Below are positions 8,023-17,063 of a stretch of DNA of 64,000 nt, one piece after another. Source of the stretch: Hyphomicrobium_A sp964493785 (GTDB taxonomy: Bacteria > Pseudomonadota > Alphaproteobacteria > Rhizobiales > Hyphomicrobiaceae); contig CAZBPM010000020.1 of NCBI GenBank assembly GCA_964493785.1, forward strand, positions 32,895 to 96,894, given 5' to 3'. Below the pieces are notes generated by a model. The model was not told where the DNA came from. It saw only the letters and a list, made by a program, of their open reading frames with translations, and did no database searches. Both the position numbers and the translations under genes were made by a program. The stretch's first letter is position 1, and each line of letters starts with the position of its first letter.

Positions 8023-8675
8023 GGCGTCAGGGGCTCGATCGTGAGCCGATCAAAGTGGGTGACGCTGTCCGCCTTGGTCCAGAACGCCACCTTGCCTGGT
8101 GAACCGAACGTCTGATCGGCGACCGTGAACAGCTCCCGGTTGTTGAACACGACCGTGAACTGATCGCCTTTCGCCCGCAGGGTCAGCTCATACCAATCAC
8201 CTGCTGTCATCGGGAGGTTGGTACCCGCGAGTTGCTGCCGTCTGCCCCCTACAACCTTGTAGAAGCGCACGTTGTTCTCCAGCGCGTTGGCACGCACCAC
8301 GTAGTAGTTCTGCGGATTTTGAAGACGCACCGCGAGCCCGCCAGCCTGATCGATCCGACCGGCGGCCGCCTTGAAAGCGGTCGTCACGGCGATGTCGGCT
8401 GGAACAGTCGGCATATAGATCAGGAGCGGGAAGCTCGGCTCGGCCGGCTCCGTACTCACCTGGGCGACGGCTCGGCCACCAGCTGCCCCGTTGTCGGCCA
8501 CCACCTCCCAGCGGCCGGACGGCCCGTCGCCGGTCAGCATGGGCTCGAAGTCCACAGGCGGCTGGCCGGACGGTGCATCGGCGAAGGTGACCGCCGTTTG
8601 GGGCTGCGCCCAGGCGATTGCGTTCGACACCGAGGCAACCAGAGCGGCCGTGAGCAGAAGGCGGCCGAGCTTCAT
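8019..8675 (-). CDS. Exported LamG/DUF1080-like (concanavalin-fold) protein
   Basis: 218 residues from ATG at 8675, which overlaps the stop of the superoxide dismutase gene by 4 bp. A longer reading to 8852 is antisense or out-of-frame sodB sequence and was dropped. A signal peptide ends near SNAIAWAQ. The mature protein has the beta-rich pattern of the DUF1080 jelly roll: GLAVRLQNPQNYYVVRANAL, GDWYELTLRAKGDQFTVVFN and GKVAFWTKADSVTHFDRLTI. Such domains bind sugars or act as modules in larger enzymes. Here it is alone, in a chromate/oxidative-stress run, and its ligand is unknown. Confidence 0.75.
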   Translation of the reverse strand: MKLGRLLLTAALVASVSNAIAWAQPQTAVTFADAPSGQPPVDFEPMLTGDGPSGRWEVVADNGAAGGRAVAQVSTEPAEPSFPLLIYMPTVPADIAVTTAFKAAAGRIDQAGGLAVRLQNPQNYYVVRANALENNVRFYKVVGGRRQQLAGTNLPMTAGDWYELTLRAKGDQFTVVFNNRELFTVADQTFGSPGKVAFWTKADSVTHFDRLTIEPLTP

Positions 8676-9265
8676 GACCTGCGAGCCTCGTCGAGGAGCC
8701 GGCGGACGCTCGGCCAGTCGATCGCGTTCATGAACACGCCGACATAGTCCGCGGCCTTGGCGCCGTAGTCGATGTGATAGGAGTGCTCGTACATGTCGAG
8801 CGCCAGGACAGGGATGCCGTCCGCAATTGTCGTGGTGTGGTCCGCTGCCCAAGCATTGACGAGTTTTTGGTCCCGCTTAGACCACGTCAGCAGCACCCAG
8901 CCAGAGCCGCCGGCCTGCGCTTTGCCCATCGCCGTGAACTCAGAACGCCAGCGCTCAACGGAGCCAAAGTCCCGTGTCAAGACCTCCTGCAGCACATCGT
9001 CCGGCCCGCTCTCCTCGCCCAAAGAGGCGAAGAATACCTCATGGAGGATCATGGAGTTCATCGCGATGAGCTGCTCGCGCTTCAGGCCATTGATCACGAA
9101 GCCGGGTGCGGCTTCGAAATCGAGAGAAGCGAGTTGATCACCGATGGAATTGAGCCGCTTGACGGCGCCGCCGTAATTGTTCTCGTAGTGACTGACGATG
9201 AGGCGCTCTGACATCCCCTTGATGCGCGCAGGGTCGCAAGCGAGCGGTTTCATTGTGTAGACCAT
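8672..9265 (-). CDS. chrC: Fe/Mn superoxide dismutase, ChrC-like
   Basis: 197 residues, ATG with GGGAGGA upstream. Metal ligands of Fe/Mn superoxide dismutases are visible: His in SHYENNYGGAVKRLN, His in MILHEVFFASLG, and Asp/His in ALDMYEHSYHIDYG. The Q/G region SGWVLLTW is also present. The enzyme disproportionates superoxide in the cytoplasm (no signal peptide). In chromate operons (chrB-chrA-chrC) this gene is chrC, protecting against radicals made during Cr(VI) reduction; its place 44 bp downstream of chrA fits that. The symbol rests on context. Confidence 0.85.
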   Translation of the reverse strand: MVYTMKPLACDPARIKGMSERLIVSHYENNYGGAVKRLNSIGDQLASLDFEAAPGFVINGLKREQLIAMNSMILHEVFFASLGEESGPDDVLQEVLTRDFGSVERWRSEFTAMGKAQAGGSGWVLLTWSKRDQKLVNAWAADHTTTIADGIPVLALDMYEHSYHIDYGAKAADYVGVFMNAIDWPSVRRLLDEARRS

Positions 9266-9309
9266 GCGTTCCTCCCCTCCGCTCTCTTAATGCGGTGGTG
9301 CGTTGTGGG

Positions 9310-10548
9310 TTATCTGAACAGGACCAGGCCGGCCGCCGCTGCGGCGAGAACGACCCAAAGGATTGTTGTCTTAGCCTTGAAAACGTAGAGAGCAGCAAGC
9401 GAGGTCGCGAAGATTGCGAGCGGGATCAGCACGCCGGGCACGTTCACGAGCGTCTTGTAACCAAGCTCGAAAGTCGTGGCAGCGATCAGCCCGACGACGC
9501 CCGCGGACACGCCTTCGAGGAAGGTTCTGATCTTCTCGTTGTCCACCAACCGTTCGAGTTGGTCGTGGAAGAACAGAGAAAAGCCGAACGCCGGCAGGAA
9601 AATGCCGATGGTCATCACGATCGCCCCAAGTGGGCCGCCGCCGAAATACCCGACGAAGGTCGAGAATATGATCAGGGGCGCCGGCAGAATGCCGGACAGG
9701 GCGAGGCCGTCGAGGAATTGCGCGTCGGTCATCCACCCGTTGCCGACCGCATCGTCGCGCAGGAACGGGATGACGGTGTAGGCTCCGCCGAAGGTGAGGA
9801 GGCCGGCCTTCAGGCCGGAGAAGAAGAGCTGAAGCAGCGACGGCTTCTGCTCCGCGACGGCTTGAGCCACCGCCCCGCTTCCGGACGTCGGACCACCGAA
9901 CATGGTCCAGGCGAAGTAGAGCCCGAGGCCGATAAGCATGGCTACCAACAGGCCGGCTGGCAACAGTTGATGACGCGCCGCGAACACATAGGCGAGGCCT
10001 GCGAGTGGAAGTGTAATCCAAAAAGGCGTTCCGACCAGAGCAGCGAACCCGGCGACAGCAGCTATGCCCCACAGCCAACGGTCGAGCAGGACGTGGCCGC
10101 CGATCCGGTGCACGGCACGCACGATAAGGGCGATAACGGCCGGCTGGACGCCCAGAAACGCTGCTGCGGCCACAGTCTGCGTGATGTTTGTGGAGAGATA
10201 CAGCCAGGACAGCGCAAACATCAGCACGAAGCCGGGCAGCATGAAGCCCAAGCCTGCGAGAAGACCGCCCAGTCGCCCCTTAGGTAGCGTGCCGAAGAAG
10301 ACGCACAGCTCGTGAGCCTCCGGACCGGGAAGCACTTGGTAGACCGCGAGGAGGCGGTTGAACCTGGGACCTGAGACCCAGCGTTCCTCCTCGACGAGCT
10401 CTCGGCGGATCATGGCAATCTGAGCGACCGGACCGCCCCAGGCCAGGAAGCCAAACCGCAAGAACTTGGCGAAGATCTGTGCATAGGAAAGCTGCGGCAC
10501 CACGCTTTGATCTTCCGCCGAGCTTACGCCCTGTACGTCTGCCTTCAT
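9310..10548 (-). CDS. chrA: Chromate transporter ChrA (long-chain type)
   Basis: 412 residues with about 10-12 hydrophobic segments in two homologous halves, the long-chain CHR family layout. Typical motifs are FLRFGFLAWGGPVAQIAMIR with YQVLPGPEAHELCVFFG in the first half, and TFGGAYTVIPFLRDDAVG with DGLALSGILPAPLIIFSTFV in the second. ChrA exports chromate across the inner membrane using the proton motive force. The start overlaps the upstream ChrB-domain gene by 4 bp. Length is normal and the gene appears intact. Confidence 0.93.
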   Translation of the reverse strand: MKADVQGVSSAEDQSVVPQLSYAQIFAKFLRFGFLAWGGPVAQIAMIRRELVEEERWVSGPRFNRLLAVYQVLPGPEAHELCVFFGTLPKGRLGGLLAGLGFMLPGFVLMFALSWLYLSTNITQTVAAAAFLGVQPAVIALIVRAVHRIGGHVLLDRWLWGIAAVAGFAALVGTPFWITLPLAGLAYVFAARHQLLPAGLLVAMLIGLGLYFAWTMFGGPTSGSGAVAQAVAEQKPSLLQLFFSGLKAGLLTFGGAYTVIPFLRDDAVGNGWMTDAQFLDGLALSGILPAPLIIFSTFVGYFGGGPLGAIVMTIGIFLPAFGFSLFFHDQLERLVDNEKIRTFLEGVSAGVVGLIAATTFELGYKTLVNVPGVLIPLAIFATSLAALYVFKAKTTILWVVLAAAAAGLVLFR

Positions 10549-11135
10549 TCGTTGCGCTCCTCAGGTTGTGGCCGGGGTGTCTTGTCGGGTAGCCCGACGA
10601 TCGACGTTGGGGCGGGCGGATTGCTCGCCGGGAACGCCCGTTTACTGCCGTGACCGCTGATATTTACGCCGTCGGCGCTGAAGCCGACCGGAGGCCAGCT
10701 GTGAGTCTCGTAGCGGCGCGTCTTCGCCCAAGCGTAGAGGGCGTCGTACATCACGAAACCATGGCGCAGAACCTCATGGTCGTCCGGCGTGACGTCGCGC
10801 AGGCCCATTGAAATCGCAAGAAGACCTGCCGACTGCGGCGTCAGATCGTGCCGGTCGGTGTCGGCGCCGCGCACGATGGCGGCGATCGTGACAAGAGCCG
10901 GGTCGCGCTGAAGCCCATAGGTGGCTACAAAGGCGTCGAAGCTACACCCCTCGCCGAAGTGCGTGAATTCAACGCCGGGCACGTCGTAAGGCATCGCGCC
11001 GGTTTCCTGCGCGACCCGTATCACCTCAGACGGAGGAACAAAGAGAAATTCCGCTTCCGCGTCGATGAACCGGGCGATCAGCCAGGGGCAGGCGATGCGG
11101 TCGATGACCGGGCGTTCGCGTGTGACCCACTTCAA
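10545..11135 (-). CDS. ChrB C-terminal-domain protein
   Basis: 196 residues. The protein consists of the ChrB C-terminal domain alone: WVTRERPVIDRIACPWLIAR, then FVPPSEVI, EFTHFGEGCSFDAFVATYGL and IAAIVRGAD. The same motifs occur in the C-terminal half of the full ChrB encoded divergently at 11247. The N-terminal regulatory half is missing, and the last ~45 residues are proline-rich and poorly conserved. It is the first gene of the leftward chromate run and overlaps chrA by 4 bp. Possibly a chromate-resistance or redox protein rather than the sensor. Confidence 0.85.
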   Translation of the reverse strand: MKWVTRERPVIDRIACPWLIARFIDAEAEFLFVPPSEVIRVAQETGAMPYDVPGVEFTHFGEGCSFDAFVATYGLQRDPALVTIAAIVRGADTDRHDLTPQSAGLLAISMGLRDVTPDDHEVLRHGFVMYDALYAWAKTRRYETHSWPPVGFSADGVNISGHGSKRAFPASNPPAPTSIVGLPDKTPRPQPEERNE

Positions 11136-11145
11136 AGCTACCTCC

Positions 11146-11176
11146 CTTCATGAACGATGTGTCGACTCTCATGAAG
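11146..11176. promoter_or_regulatory. Candidate operator between divergent chromate genes
   Basis: Perfect 8-bp inverted arms CTTCATGA (11146-11153) and TCATGAAG (11169-11176) are separated by 15 bp, so arm centres are 23 bp apart, about two helical turns. They lie 11 bp upstream of the leftward run and about 70 bp upstream of chrB. ChrB is known as a chromate-responsive regulator, so this is a candidate binding site; not proven. Confidence 0.35.
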
Positions 11177-11246
11177 CACCCTACGTCAAACGCCCAAAAG
11201 ATACAACTGTTTCAAATTCAACTTCGACATGATACGGTGAGAACAA

Positions 11247-12254
11247 ATGAGCTGCGCTGAAAACCCATCGCCCGAGTCTGCTGCGGACCGCTGGCTTCTG
11301 CTCATTCATCAGCTGCCGCCCAAGCCGGCCTACTTTCGGGTCAAGGTTTGGCGACGCCTGCAGGGATTGGGCGCCGTGGCGATCAAAAGCTCGGTCTACG
11401 CCCTCCCCATGAACGAGGAGACGCAGGAGGACTTCGAGTGGCTCCTCCGCGAGATCGAGGAGGGTGGGGGAGAAGGTTCCCTTTGCGAGGCCCGCTTTAT
11501 CGGGGGCCTCAACGACGCAGAAGTAATCGCGCTGTTCAATGCGACCCGTGATGCCGACTACCAAGAACTGACCAAAGAGGTTCGCGACCTCGCGGGGTTG
11601 GTATCCAGCGAAAACGCCCGCGGCGAGAGTTCGGCGGAATTGAAGGGCAAGCACGCGCGGCTGCGAAAGCGCTTAGCCGAGATCGAGCGGATCGACTTCT
11701 TCGGGGCCAATGGTCGGGAGAGTGTCGCAGGCCTGCTCGCCGGGATCGAAGATCACTTTAACGCCGCCCTGGGGTCATCAGGGCCAGAGGAGGACGTAAA
11801 ACCGATGGAACAAGGCCTGCAAAATCTCAAGGGTAAGGTCTGGGTGACACGGCGCGGTGTTCATGTAGATCGTATCGCCTGTGCTTGGCTGATCACCCGC
11901 TTCATCGACCCGGACGCCCGATTCAAGTTTGTCCCACATAAGGGCTACGAGCCGGAACCTGGGGAACTGCGGTTCGATATGTTCGAGGCTGAATTCACTC
12001 ACAAGGGCGACAACTGCAGTTTCGAAGTGCTGCTTGAACGCACTGGGCTTTCCGATCCGGCTCTCAAAGCGATCGCCGATATCGTGCATGACATCGACCT
12101 CAAGGAAGACAAATTCGGCCGTCCGGAAGCGGCTGGCATCGCCCGTCTCATCGCCGGCCTCACCGCAGCTGCCCAAACCGACGGTGAGCGAATCGAGCGG
12201 GGGCGCACGATCTTCGATGACCTTTATGCTTCATTCCGGGACGAGCGTGGCTGA
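11247..12254 (+). CDS. chrB: Chromate-responsive regulator / resistance protein ChrB
   Basis: 335 residues. The N-terminal part (about 1-180) begins DRWLLLIHQLPPKPAYFRVK and has KSSVYALPMNEE and AEIERIDFFGANGRE, the ChrB N-terminal domain. The C-terminal part has WVTRRGVHVDRIACAWLITR and EFTHKGDNCSFEVLLERTGL, the ChrB-C domain shared with the divergent gene at 10545. ChrB is needed for full chromate resistance and senses chromate to control chr genes. It is transcribed away from the chrA run and followed at once by an MFS gene. Confidence 0.9.
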   Translation: MSCAENPSPESAADRWLLLIHQLPPKPAYFRVKVWRRLQGLGAVAIKSSVYALPMNEETQEDFEWLLREIEEGGGEGSLCEARFIGGLNDAEVIALFNATRDADYQELTKEVRDLAGLVSSENARGESSAELKGKHARLRKRLAEIERIDFFGANGRESVAGLLAGIEDHFNAALGSSGPEEDVKPMEQGLQNLKGKVWVTRRGVHVDRIACAWLITRFIDPDARFKFVPHKGYEPEPGELRFDMFEAEFTHKGDNCSFEVLLERTGLSDPALKAIADIVHDIDLKEDKFGRPEAAGIARLIAGLTAAAQTDGERIERGRTIFDDLYASFRDERG

Positions 12255-12258
12255 GCGA

Positions 12259-13458
12259 ATGTCGTCCCGGCGCGGCTCAGATGTCCGGCGGGTTCTATGG
12301 GCGCGGGCGTTGCGCGCCTTCGGTGACGGGTACGTGGCCATTCTACTACCGGTGCACCTGGCGGCCTTAGGGTTCAACGCGATCACCGTCGGCCTCATCT
12401 CCACCGCGACCCTTCTCGGCTCGGTCCTCCTTACGCTTGGGTTCGGCTTTGTTGCGCATCGCATGAAACGCCGCAGCGCTCTCCTGGCGGCCAGTATTCT
12501 TATGGCTGCCACAGGCCTTGGCTTCCTCGCACTCGATGGCTTTTGGCCACTGGCTCTAATCGCATTCGTTGGAACGCTGAACCCATCGAGCGGCGACGTG
12601 AGCGTGTTTCTGCCACTGGAACACACGGTGCTCACGGCATCGGTATCCGACAGGGAACGCACCTCGACCTTTGCCCGCTATAGCTTCGTAGGTTCGGTCA
12701 TCGCGGCCGTTGGCGCGCTCGCCGCTGGTGTCGTTGACTGGCTTTCTCCGTTGATCGATCGCGAAGCCATCATCCAGGGCCTTTTTCTCCTCTATGGTGC
12801 GCTCGGGCTCGCGAGTTTCCTCCTTTATCGCGGCCTGTCACCGAGCGCGGAGAAGGGAGCAAGCCGGCAACGGATGTCCCTGGGTCCGTCCCGCCGCCGT
12901 GTGCTCGGGCTTGCCGCCCTGTTTGCGCTCGACTCCTTCGGCGGTGGCTTCGTCGTCAACGCGATGCTCGCCCTATGGCTGTTCCAGCGCTTTGGGCTCG
13001 ACGTTGCAACCACAGGAATGATCTTCTTTGTCACAGGGTTGTGTTCGGCGGCGTCATATTTCGTCGCGGTGCCGCTCGCGCGTCGGTGTGGGCTCGTGAA
13101 CACGATGGTCTTCACGCATTTGCCGGCCAACTTCTTCCTCGTGCTTACGGCGTTCGCTCCGAACCTTTGGCTCGCCTTCGTCCTTCTGATCATGCGCAGC
13201 CTGCTATCCCAAATGGATGTGCCCACGCGTTCGTCTTACGTCATGGCCGTTGTCGAGCCGGAGGAAAGGCCGGCAGCCGCGAGCCTGACTGCTGTGCCGC
13301 GAAGCCTAGCTAGCGCTATCGCCCCGCTGCTGTCTGGTTGGCTTCTGAGCGCCAGCGCATTTGGCTGGCCGCTTGTCCTGGCGGGTCTGCTCAAAATCGC
13401 CTACGATCTCATGCTCCTCCAGCAGTTCAGAATGGTTAAGCCGCCCGAAGAAAGCTAA
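12259..13458 (+). CDS. MFS transporter linked to chrB
   Basis: 399 residues with about 12 hydrophobic helices and a basic loop after helix 2 (GFVAHRMKRRSALLAASILM), the usual MFS signature region. I chose ATG at 12259; a GTG at 12247 overlapping the chrB stop would add four residues. It follows chrB by 4 bp and is probably cotranscribed. MFS carriers next to chrB are common in chromate clusters, and the role is likely efflux of chromate or a related ion or metabolite, but the substrate cannot be read from the sequence. Confidence 0.82.
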   Translation: MSSRRGSDVRRVLWARALRAFGDGYVAILLPVHLAALGFNAITVGLISTATLLGSVLLTLGFGFVAHRMKRRSALLAASILMAATGLGFLALDGFWPLALIAFVGTLNPSSGDVSVFLPLEHTVLTASVSDRERTSTFARYSFVGSVIAAVGALAAGVVDWLSPLIDREAIIQGLFLLYGALGLASFLLYRGLSPSAEKGASRQRMSLGPSRRRVLGLAALFALDSFGGGFVVNAMLALWLFQRFGLDVATTGMIFFVTGLCSAASYFVAVPLARRCGLVNTMVFTHLPANFFLVLTAFAPNLWLAFVLLIMRSLLSQMDVPTRSSYVMAVVEPEERPAAASLTAVPRSLASAIAPLLSGWLLSASAFGWPLVLAGLLKIAYDLMLLQQFRMVKPPEES

Positions 13459-13924
13459 CCGAAACCTCGACGCGCTCCTCGTGTTTGCCGTTCCAGCAAT
13501 CAATCGGACCGAGGTTTAGTCCGTTGGCCATTCGCGAAGGGCATAAGGCTTAATCGTGACAGAACTCACGGGCTCTCGACTGGGCTCTGACGGATGCCAC
13601 CCTGACGTCAGATAGCGCGATCGAGTATCTGCTCCGACGCTTGGAACCATGAACCGCAATCCGCTGCACGGTCCCTCGCTCACAAGACTTACCTGCCAAT
13701 ATGGCGCCCTGAAACCGATCGTGCCAACAGGCTGCCATCGCTAAAACCTGAAGGTTCTTCTGCCGCGCCTGCCTTGGTTTTGAAAATTCGTCGCCGCAAC
13801 AATGACATAGGAGTTCCCAGTTTCATCCTCCCCGGTGCGCCAGTTTTTCCAAAGACTTAGCGGTAAGGCGAAACTCGGTGCTCTGCTCCGGGTGCGATCT
13901 GGGTGCGAACCCAATCCGCCGCTT
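13459..13924. other. 466-bp gap, no gene seen
   Basis: Between the convergent MFS gene and the truncated ferric-reductase gene. Short frames exist, but none has a ribosome site or protein-like composition. The second half probably contains the unrelated DNA that replaced the 3' end of the ferric-reductase gene. No terminator hairpin with a T-run was found. Confidence 0.5.
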
Positions 13925-14326
13925 TCAAAATGTCCCGCGTAAGGTGGCCCACATCGCGATCACGCCCCAGGCAGCAAAGGGCGTCGGTGATCTGAAGAGA
14001 AGTGCATCGATGACGTCCGGCGGGCTCGTGATCCAGAGCCCAGCGACGTGGATGATCACGGCTGCAACCAGCAAGGCTCCAGTCCAACGATGCACGCGCT
14101 GTGCCTGGTAAGGAGAAAATCCTGGTAGGAGCCCGCCAATCAGCAACGGCTGAAGCAGCATCAGACCCAGACCGGCAACCCCCGCAAGACAAGCGCCAAT
14201 GTAGACGGGTTCGCGCCATGCGAGCAGCGGGCTGAGTGTTGCGGCAACGATCGGCACGGCTATGGCGGTCGCGACCGCGCCCCAGATCAGCCAAGCCTTG
14301 AACAACCTCGTGCGCGGATGGACCAA
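13925..14326 (-). pseudogene. Ferric-reductase-like membrane protein, 3' end lost
   Basis: About 133 codons, probably starting at TTG 14326, 8 bp after the upstream gene. Four hydrophobic helices are seen, with His in YQAQRVHRWTGALLVAAVII and in IIHVAGLWITSPPDV, the heme-ligand pattern of ferric-reductase-like transmembrane domains. After WGVIAMWATLRGTF the frame stops; relatives continue with one or two more helices. No frame downstream restores the family pattern, so a deletion or replacement near 13925-13945 is likely. It could still make a shortened protein. Confidence 0.6.
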
Positions 14327-14333
14327 GCGTGGC

Positions 14334-14822
14334 TTAAACCGGCTTGAGGACGAAGTGGGCCTCGAGGCTCGTGTCCTTGGCACTCGCCATCAGGGGACGA
14401 AGAAAGACTGTCTCGAACTCGCCGCTGTCATACGCAAGGTGGCCATGCGCCTGGCCGAAGGCCGGAACGATCTGCGGCATCTCAAGCCGAAACCGGCCGT
14501 TCTCATCCGTGAGCGTGGCCCCGTGGCTGTGCGGATCTCGCTCGTGGCCCTCTGTCGTGTGCGCCCAAATTTGGATGCGCTGGCCCGGAAGCGGCGCCCC
14601 ATCTCCAGCACGGCGCACGGTGCCGCTCATCCAGAAGCCTCCGCGCCCGATCCGTTCCACGATCGGAGCGCCCGGACGATAATTGTTCGATCCACCCCGC
14701 ATCGAGGGGGTTGGTGCAAGCCCTTGCGCGCGTGCGGGCAAGCGCAGGCCCGAGAAGGTGAGCGCCATCAACGCTCCACCGGCAGCAAGAAGCCCTCGCC
14801 GGTTGAGAAAAACATCAGCCAT
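14334..14822 (-). CDS. Tat-exported intradiol-dioxygenase-fold protein
   Basis: 162 residues. The N-terminus has a twin-arginine signal (LNRRGLLAAGGALMALTFSG). The mature part has MSGTVRRAGDGAPLPGQRIQ, IWAHTTEGHERD, HSHGATLTDENGRFRLEM and a C-terminal FVLKPV, the beta-sandwich pattern of the intradiol dioxygenase / carboxypeptidase-like superfamily. Whether the iron ligands (two Tyr, two His) are complete is not clear; several His are present. The gene sits directly upstream of the ferric-reductase-like gene, so the pair may form a periplasmic redox system of unknown substrate. Confidence 0.75.
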   Translation of the reverse strand: MADVFLNRRGLLAAGGALMALTFSGLRLPARAQGLAPTPSMRGGSNNYRPGAPIVERIGRGGFWMSGTVRRAGDGAPLPGQRIQIWAHTTEGHERDPHSHGATLTDENGRFRLEMPQIVPAFGQAHGHLAYDSGEFETVFLRPLMASAKDTSLEAHFVLKPV

Positions 14823-14987
14823 CACAAGTCCTCCTGCACATGCGCCGGTGAAGTGTTTAGGCGAGGCATTGGAGACCGCGGCGTCCGCAGGCAGGGTCGA
14901 CTGGCGTCACGGCCTTCCGCTCAGTCGGCGACCTCAGCGATATGGGGATCCTACGGTCAAATCCAAAATCATCGAACGGTCCAATGC

Positions 14988-15743
14988 TCAGCTGTCAGCA
15001 ATGCCCAAATTTGCAGGCCTTATGAGCCTAAACTTTCTATCCCCATTCATCCCCGGATGAGGTTCGACATATAGGAGCTGAGGCCGTCTCGAACATGCGG
15101 ATGTGAGCCAGTTGCTCCATTGCCGGTACATACGTTGAAGGTCATCCGCTCCCTCATACTGATGCACGAGATTTGAATGTGCCGCGCGTAGTTCGGACCT
15201 GTGCCGCCAACGGCGGCCTAGTTTGCCCGCGACCCCCGAACTTAAAAATTTTGGCAGTGCTCCTTCGAGACGGATCAGTTGAGGAACGAAAGGAGCGGCC
15301 AGTGAGCGCGCGATCGGCGGCAGATGGAGCAGGAACGATCGCGCTGCCACTTGTTGCATGAGTTGCTCTTTAGGCGTTGTCACGAGAACAGCGATTATCT
15401 CGTCTGCAGCACTAAGCTGCTGGCGGAACACCGGGTCGTTCTCCGCGAAGTCGCGAGTGCGAGCCGAAATGACATTGGCAAAGAACGCTCGCGTTATATC
15501 GCAGTGCAGAATTTGCCCGGACGGCGGCCCACTCTTCCGCGATCGCAACCGCTCCCACTTGCTAGGTCGCCTGCCCGTTACAATGGGCCACTGGTTGGCG
15601 CCAGAGGGAAGAGCATCTCTGATTTCTGGCGCTAAGGTTCCGCGCTTTAGCTGATTTATCAGAGTGCTTTTACCGGAACCGGCCAAGCCGGCAACAAGCA
15701 ACAACTGCTTCAAACCCGGATCAAATGGAATGCCTTTACTCAT
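14988..15743 (-). CDS. P-loop NTPase-fold protein next to polysaccharide genes
   Basis: 251 residues from ATG 15743. A GTG at 15770 is possible but has no ribosome site. Walker A is clear: LLLVAGLAGSGKSTLINQLK (about residues 14-33). A later ILHCDITRAF may be the Walker B-like Asp strand, and AADEIIAVLVTTPKEQLMQQ is another strand. The C-terminal half is rich in Arg/His and helical. It is divergent from two glycosyltransferases, so a role in cell-surface polymer synthesis (kinase- or sulfotransferase-like) is inferred. No specific family is recognised. Confidence 0.65.
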   Translation of the reverse strand: MSKGIPFDPGLKQLLLVAGLAGSGKSTLINQLKRGTLAPEIRDALPSGANQWPIVTGRRPSKWERLRSRKSGPPSGQILHCDITRAFFANVISARTRDFAENDPVFRQQLSAADEIIAVLVTTPKEQLMQQVAARSFLLHLPPIARSLAAPFVPQLIRLEGALPKFLSSGVAGKLGRRWRHRSELRAAHSNLVHQYEGADDLQRMYRQWSNWLTSACSRRPQLLYVEPHPGMNGDRKFRLIRPANLGIADS

Positions 15744-15984
15744 GGCAAATCGGCCGTTGTCACGGGCCACCTAGAGCCCAAAGCAAGCAGGGTATCTCAG
15801 TCCACACGTGTGTCCACCCGACCCCCAACCGATGCGGCGAATTGATCACACCGCCCTCGGATGTTCAGCATGGGGACGATTATATGTTGCACGCGCATCA
15901 ATGGTCGATAGTGTCAATGTCAAGGGGAAGATGTGACTTATTAAGAGTAATTTATTCCCGTCAGTCTGTTTTGTGAGTTGTTCC

Positions 15985-17022
15985 ATGAGGGTGGTTGTCA
16001 CGGTATGCACCCGAGAACGGCCTCAGATGCTTAAGGCCACACTCGGATCGATCATCACGCAAGAGCTTCCCCATGGACTGGGGCTGAGCGTCGTGGTCGT
16101 CGAGAATGACGATCTTCCGCGGTCGGCAGAGATGGTCGATCGCCTCAGCAAAAATGCGGATATCCCTATCATTTATGCCCATGAACCGCAGCTGGGAATC
16201 CCGATCGCGCGGAACCGGGCATTGTCAATCGCACTGCAGCAGCGACCGGACTGGATCGCTTTTATCGACGACGATGAAATAGCGAGCCCTACCTGGCTTG
16301 CACGCTTTCATGAAGCTGCGGCGTCTGTTGATTCCGACGTCTACCAAGGCCCTGTCGAGTACGTCTATCCGTCTCCGGCGCCCGCATGGATGAAGTCGGC
16401 GCGTCGCCGACATCTTGCTACAGGGACGGCGCTCCCAACGGCCGCTACGAGCAACACGTTCATGCGAGCCAGGATTGCGTCACAAGACGGTTTAGGCCTG
16501 CGCTTTAACGAGAAGATGCGTTTCACGGGCGGATCCGACAACGATTACTTCTATCGCGCTGTCGAACGCGGCGCACGAATCTGCTGGCTGAATGAAGCCC
16601 TTGTGCACGAGATGGTCCCGCAGATCCGCATGACGCTTCGGTGGCAACTCGCCCGATCGATGCGTGTAGCCTCTAACACTGTATCTATGCACATGGACCG
16701 GTTGGGGAGCGTTCGCGCAGCTACCAAGTGCGTTCCGAAGTACGTTGGCAGAGGTCTGGGCGCGCTAGTCCTACTTCCGTTGGCTGCCGCCGCAAGTGCC
16801 GCTGCGATCCCGCGGGGCAAGCGGCTCCTAGCTTCCAGCCTCAGCGATCTAGCATCAGCCATAGGTGGGCTTGGCGCTTTCTTCGGACTGCGGCCGCAGC
16901 CTTATCGAGTGGTCGATCGGAATAATTGGGGCTGGGACACAATTTTCGGTTCCGCCCATTACGGCACCTCAAAGCAGGCAACCACACGGCTCGGTAAGTT
17001 GGAGAACTTTGGAGAGCCATAA
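15985..17022 (+). CDS. Family 2 glycosyltransferase
   Basis: 345 residues from ATG 15985; a GTG at 15973 could add four. The GT2 pattern is plain: MRVVVTVCTRERPQMLKATL at the start, VVVVENDD, LGIPIARNRALSIA, and the metal/sugar-nucleotide acidic motif WIAFIDDDEIASPTWL near residue 90. The later FTGGSDNDYFYRAVERGARI is the acceptor-side ED-like motif. A hydrophobic C-terminal stretch (ALVLLPLAAAASAAA) suggests membrane contact. It would move a sugar from a nucleotide donor onto a surface polysaccharide. First gene of a four-gene rightward cluster. Confidence 0.85.
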   Translation: MRVVVTVCTRERPQMLKATLGSIITQELPHGLGLSVVVVENDDLPRSAEMVDRLSKNADIPIIYAHEPQLGIPIARNRALSIALQQRPDWIAFIDDDEIASPTWLARFHEAAASVDSDVYQGPVEYVYPSPAPAWMKSARRRHLATGTALPTAATSNTFMRARIASQDGLGLRFNEKMRFTGGSDNDYFYRAVERGARICWLNEALVHEMVPQIRMTLRWQLARSMRVASNTVSMHMDRLGSVRAATKCVPKYVGRGLGALVLLPLAAAASAAAIPRGKRLLASSLSDLASAIGGLGAFFGLRPQPYRVVDRNNWGWDTIFGSAHYGTSKQATTRLGKLENFGEP

Positions 17023-17063
17023 GCGATTTCATGAGTTTTCGCCCAGTAGATGTGGAGGTAATT

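Noticed and set aside
9253..10287. 344-codon plus-strand frame over chrA
   Set aside because: Antisense to a clear ChrA; composition is charged and without family pattern.
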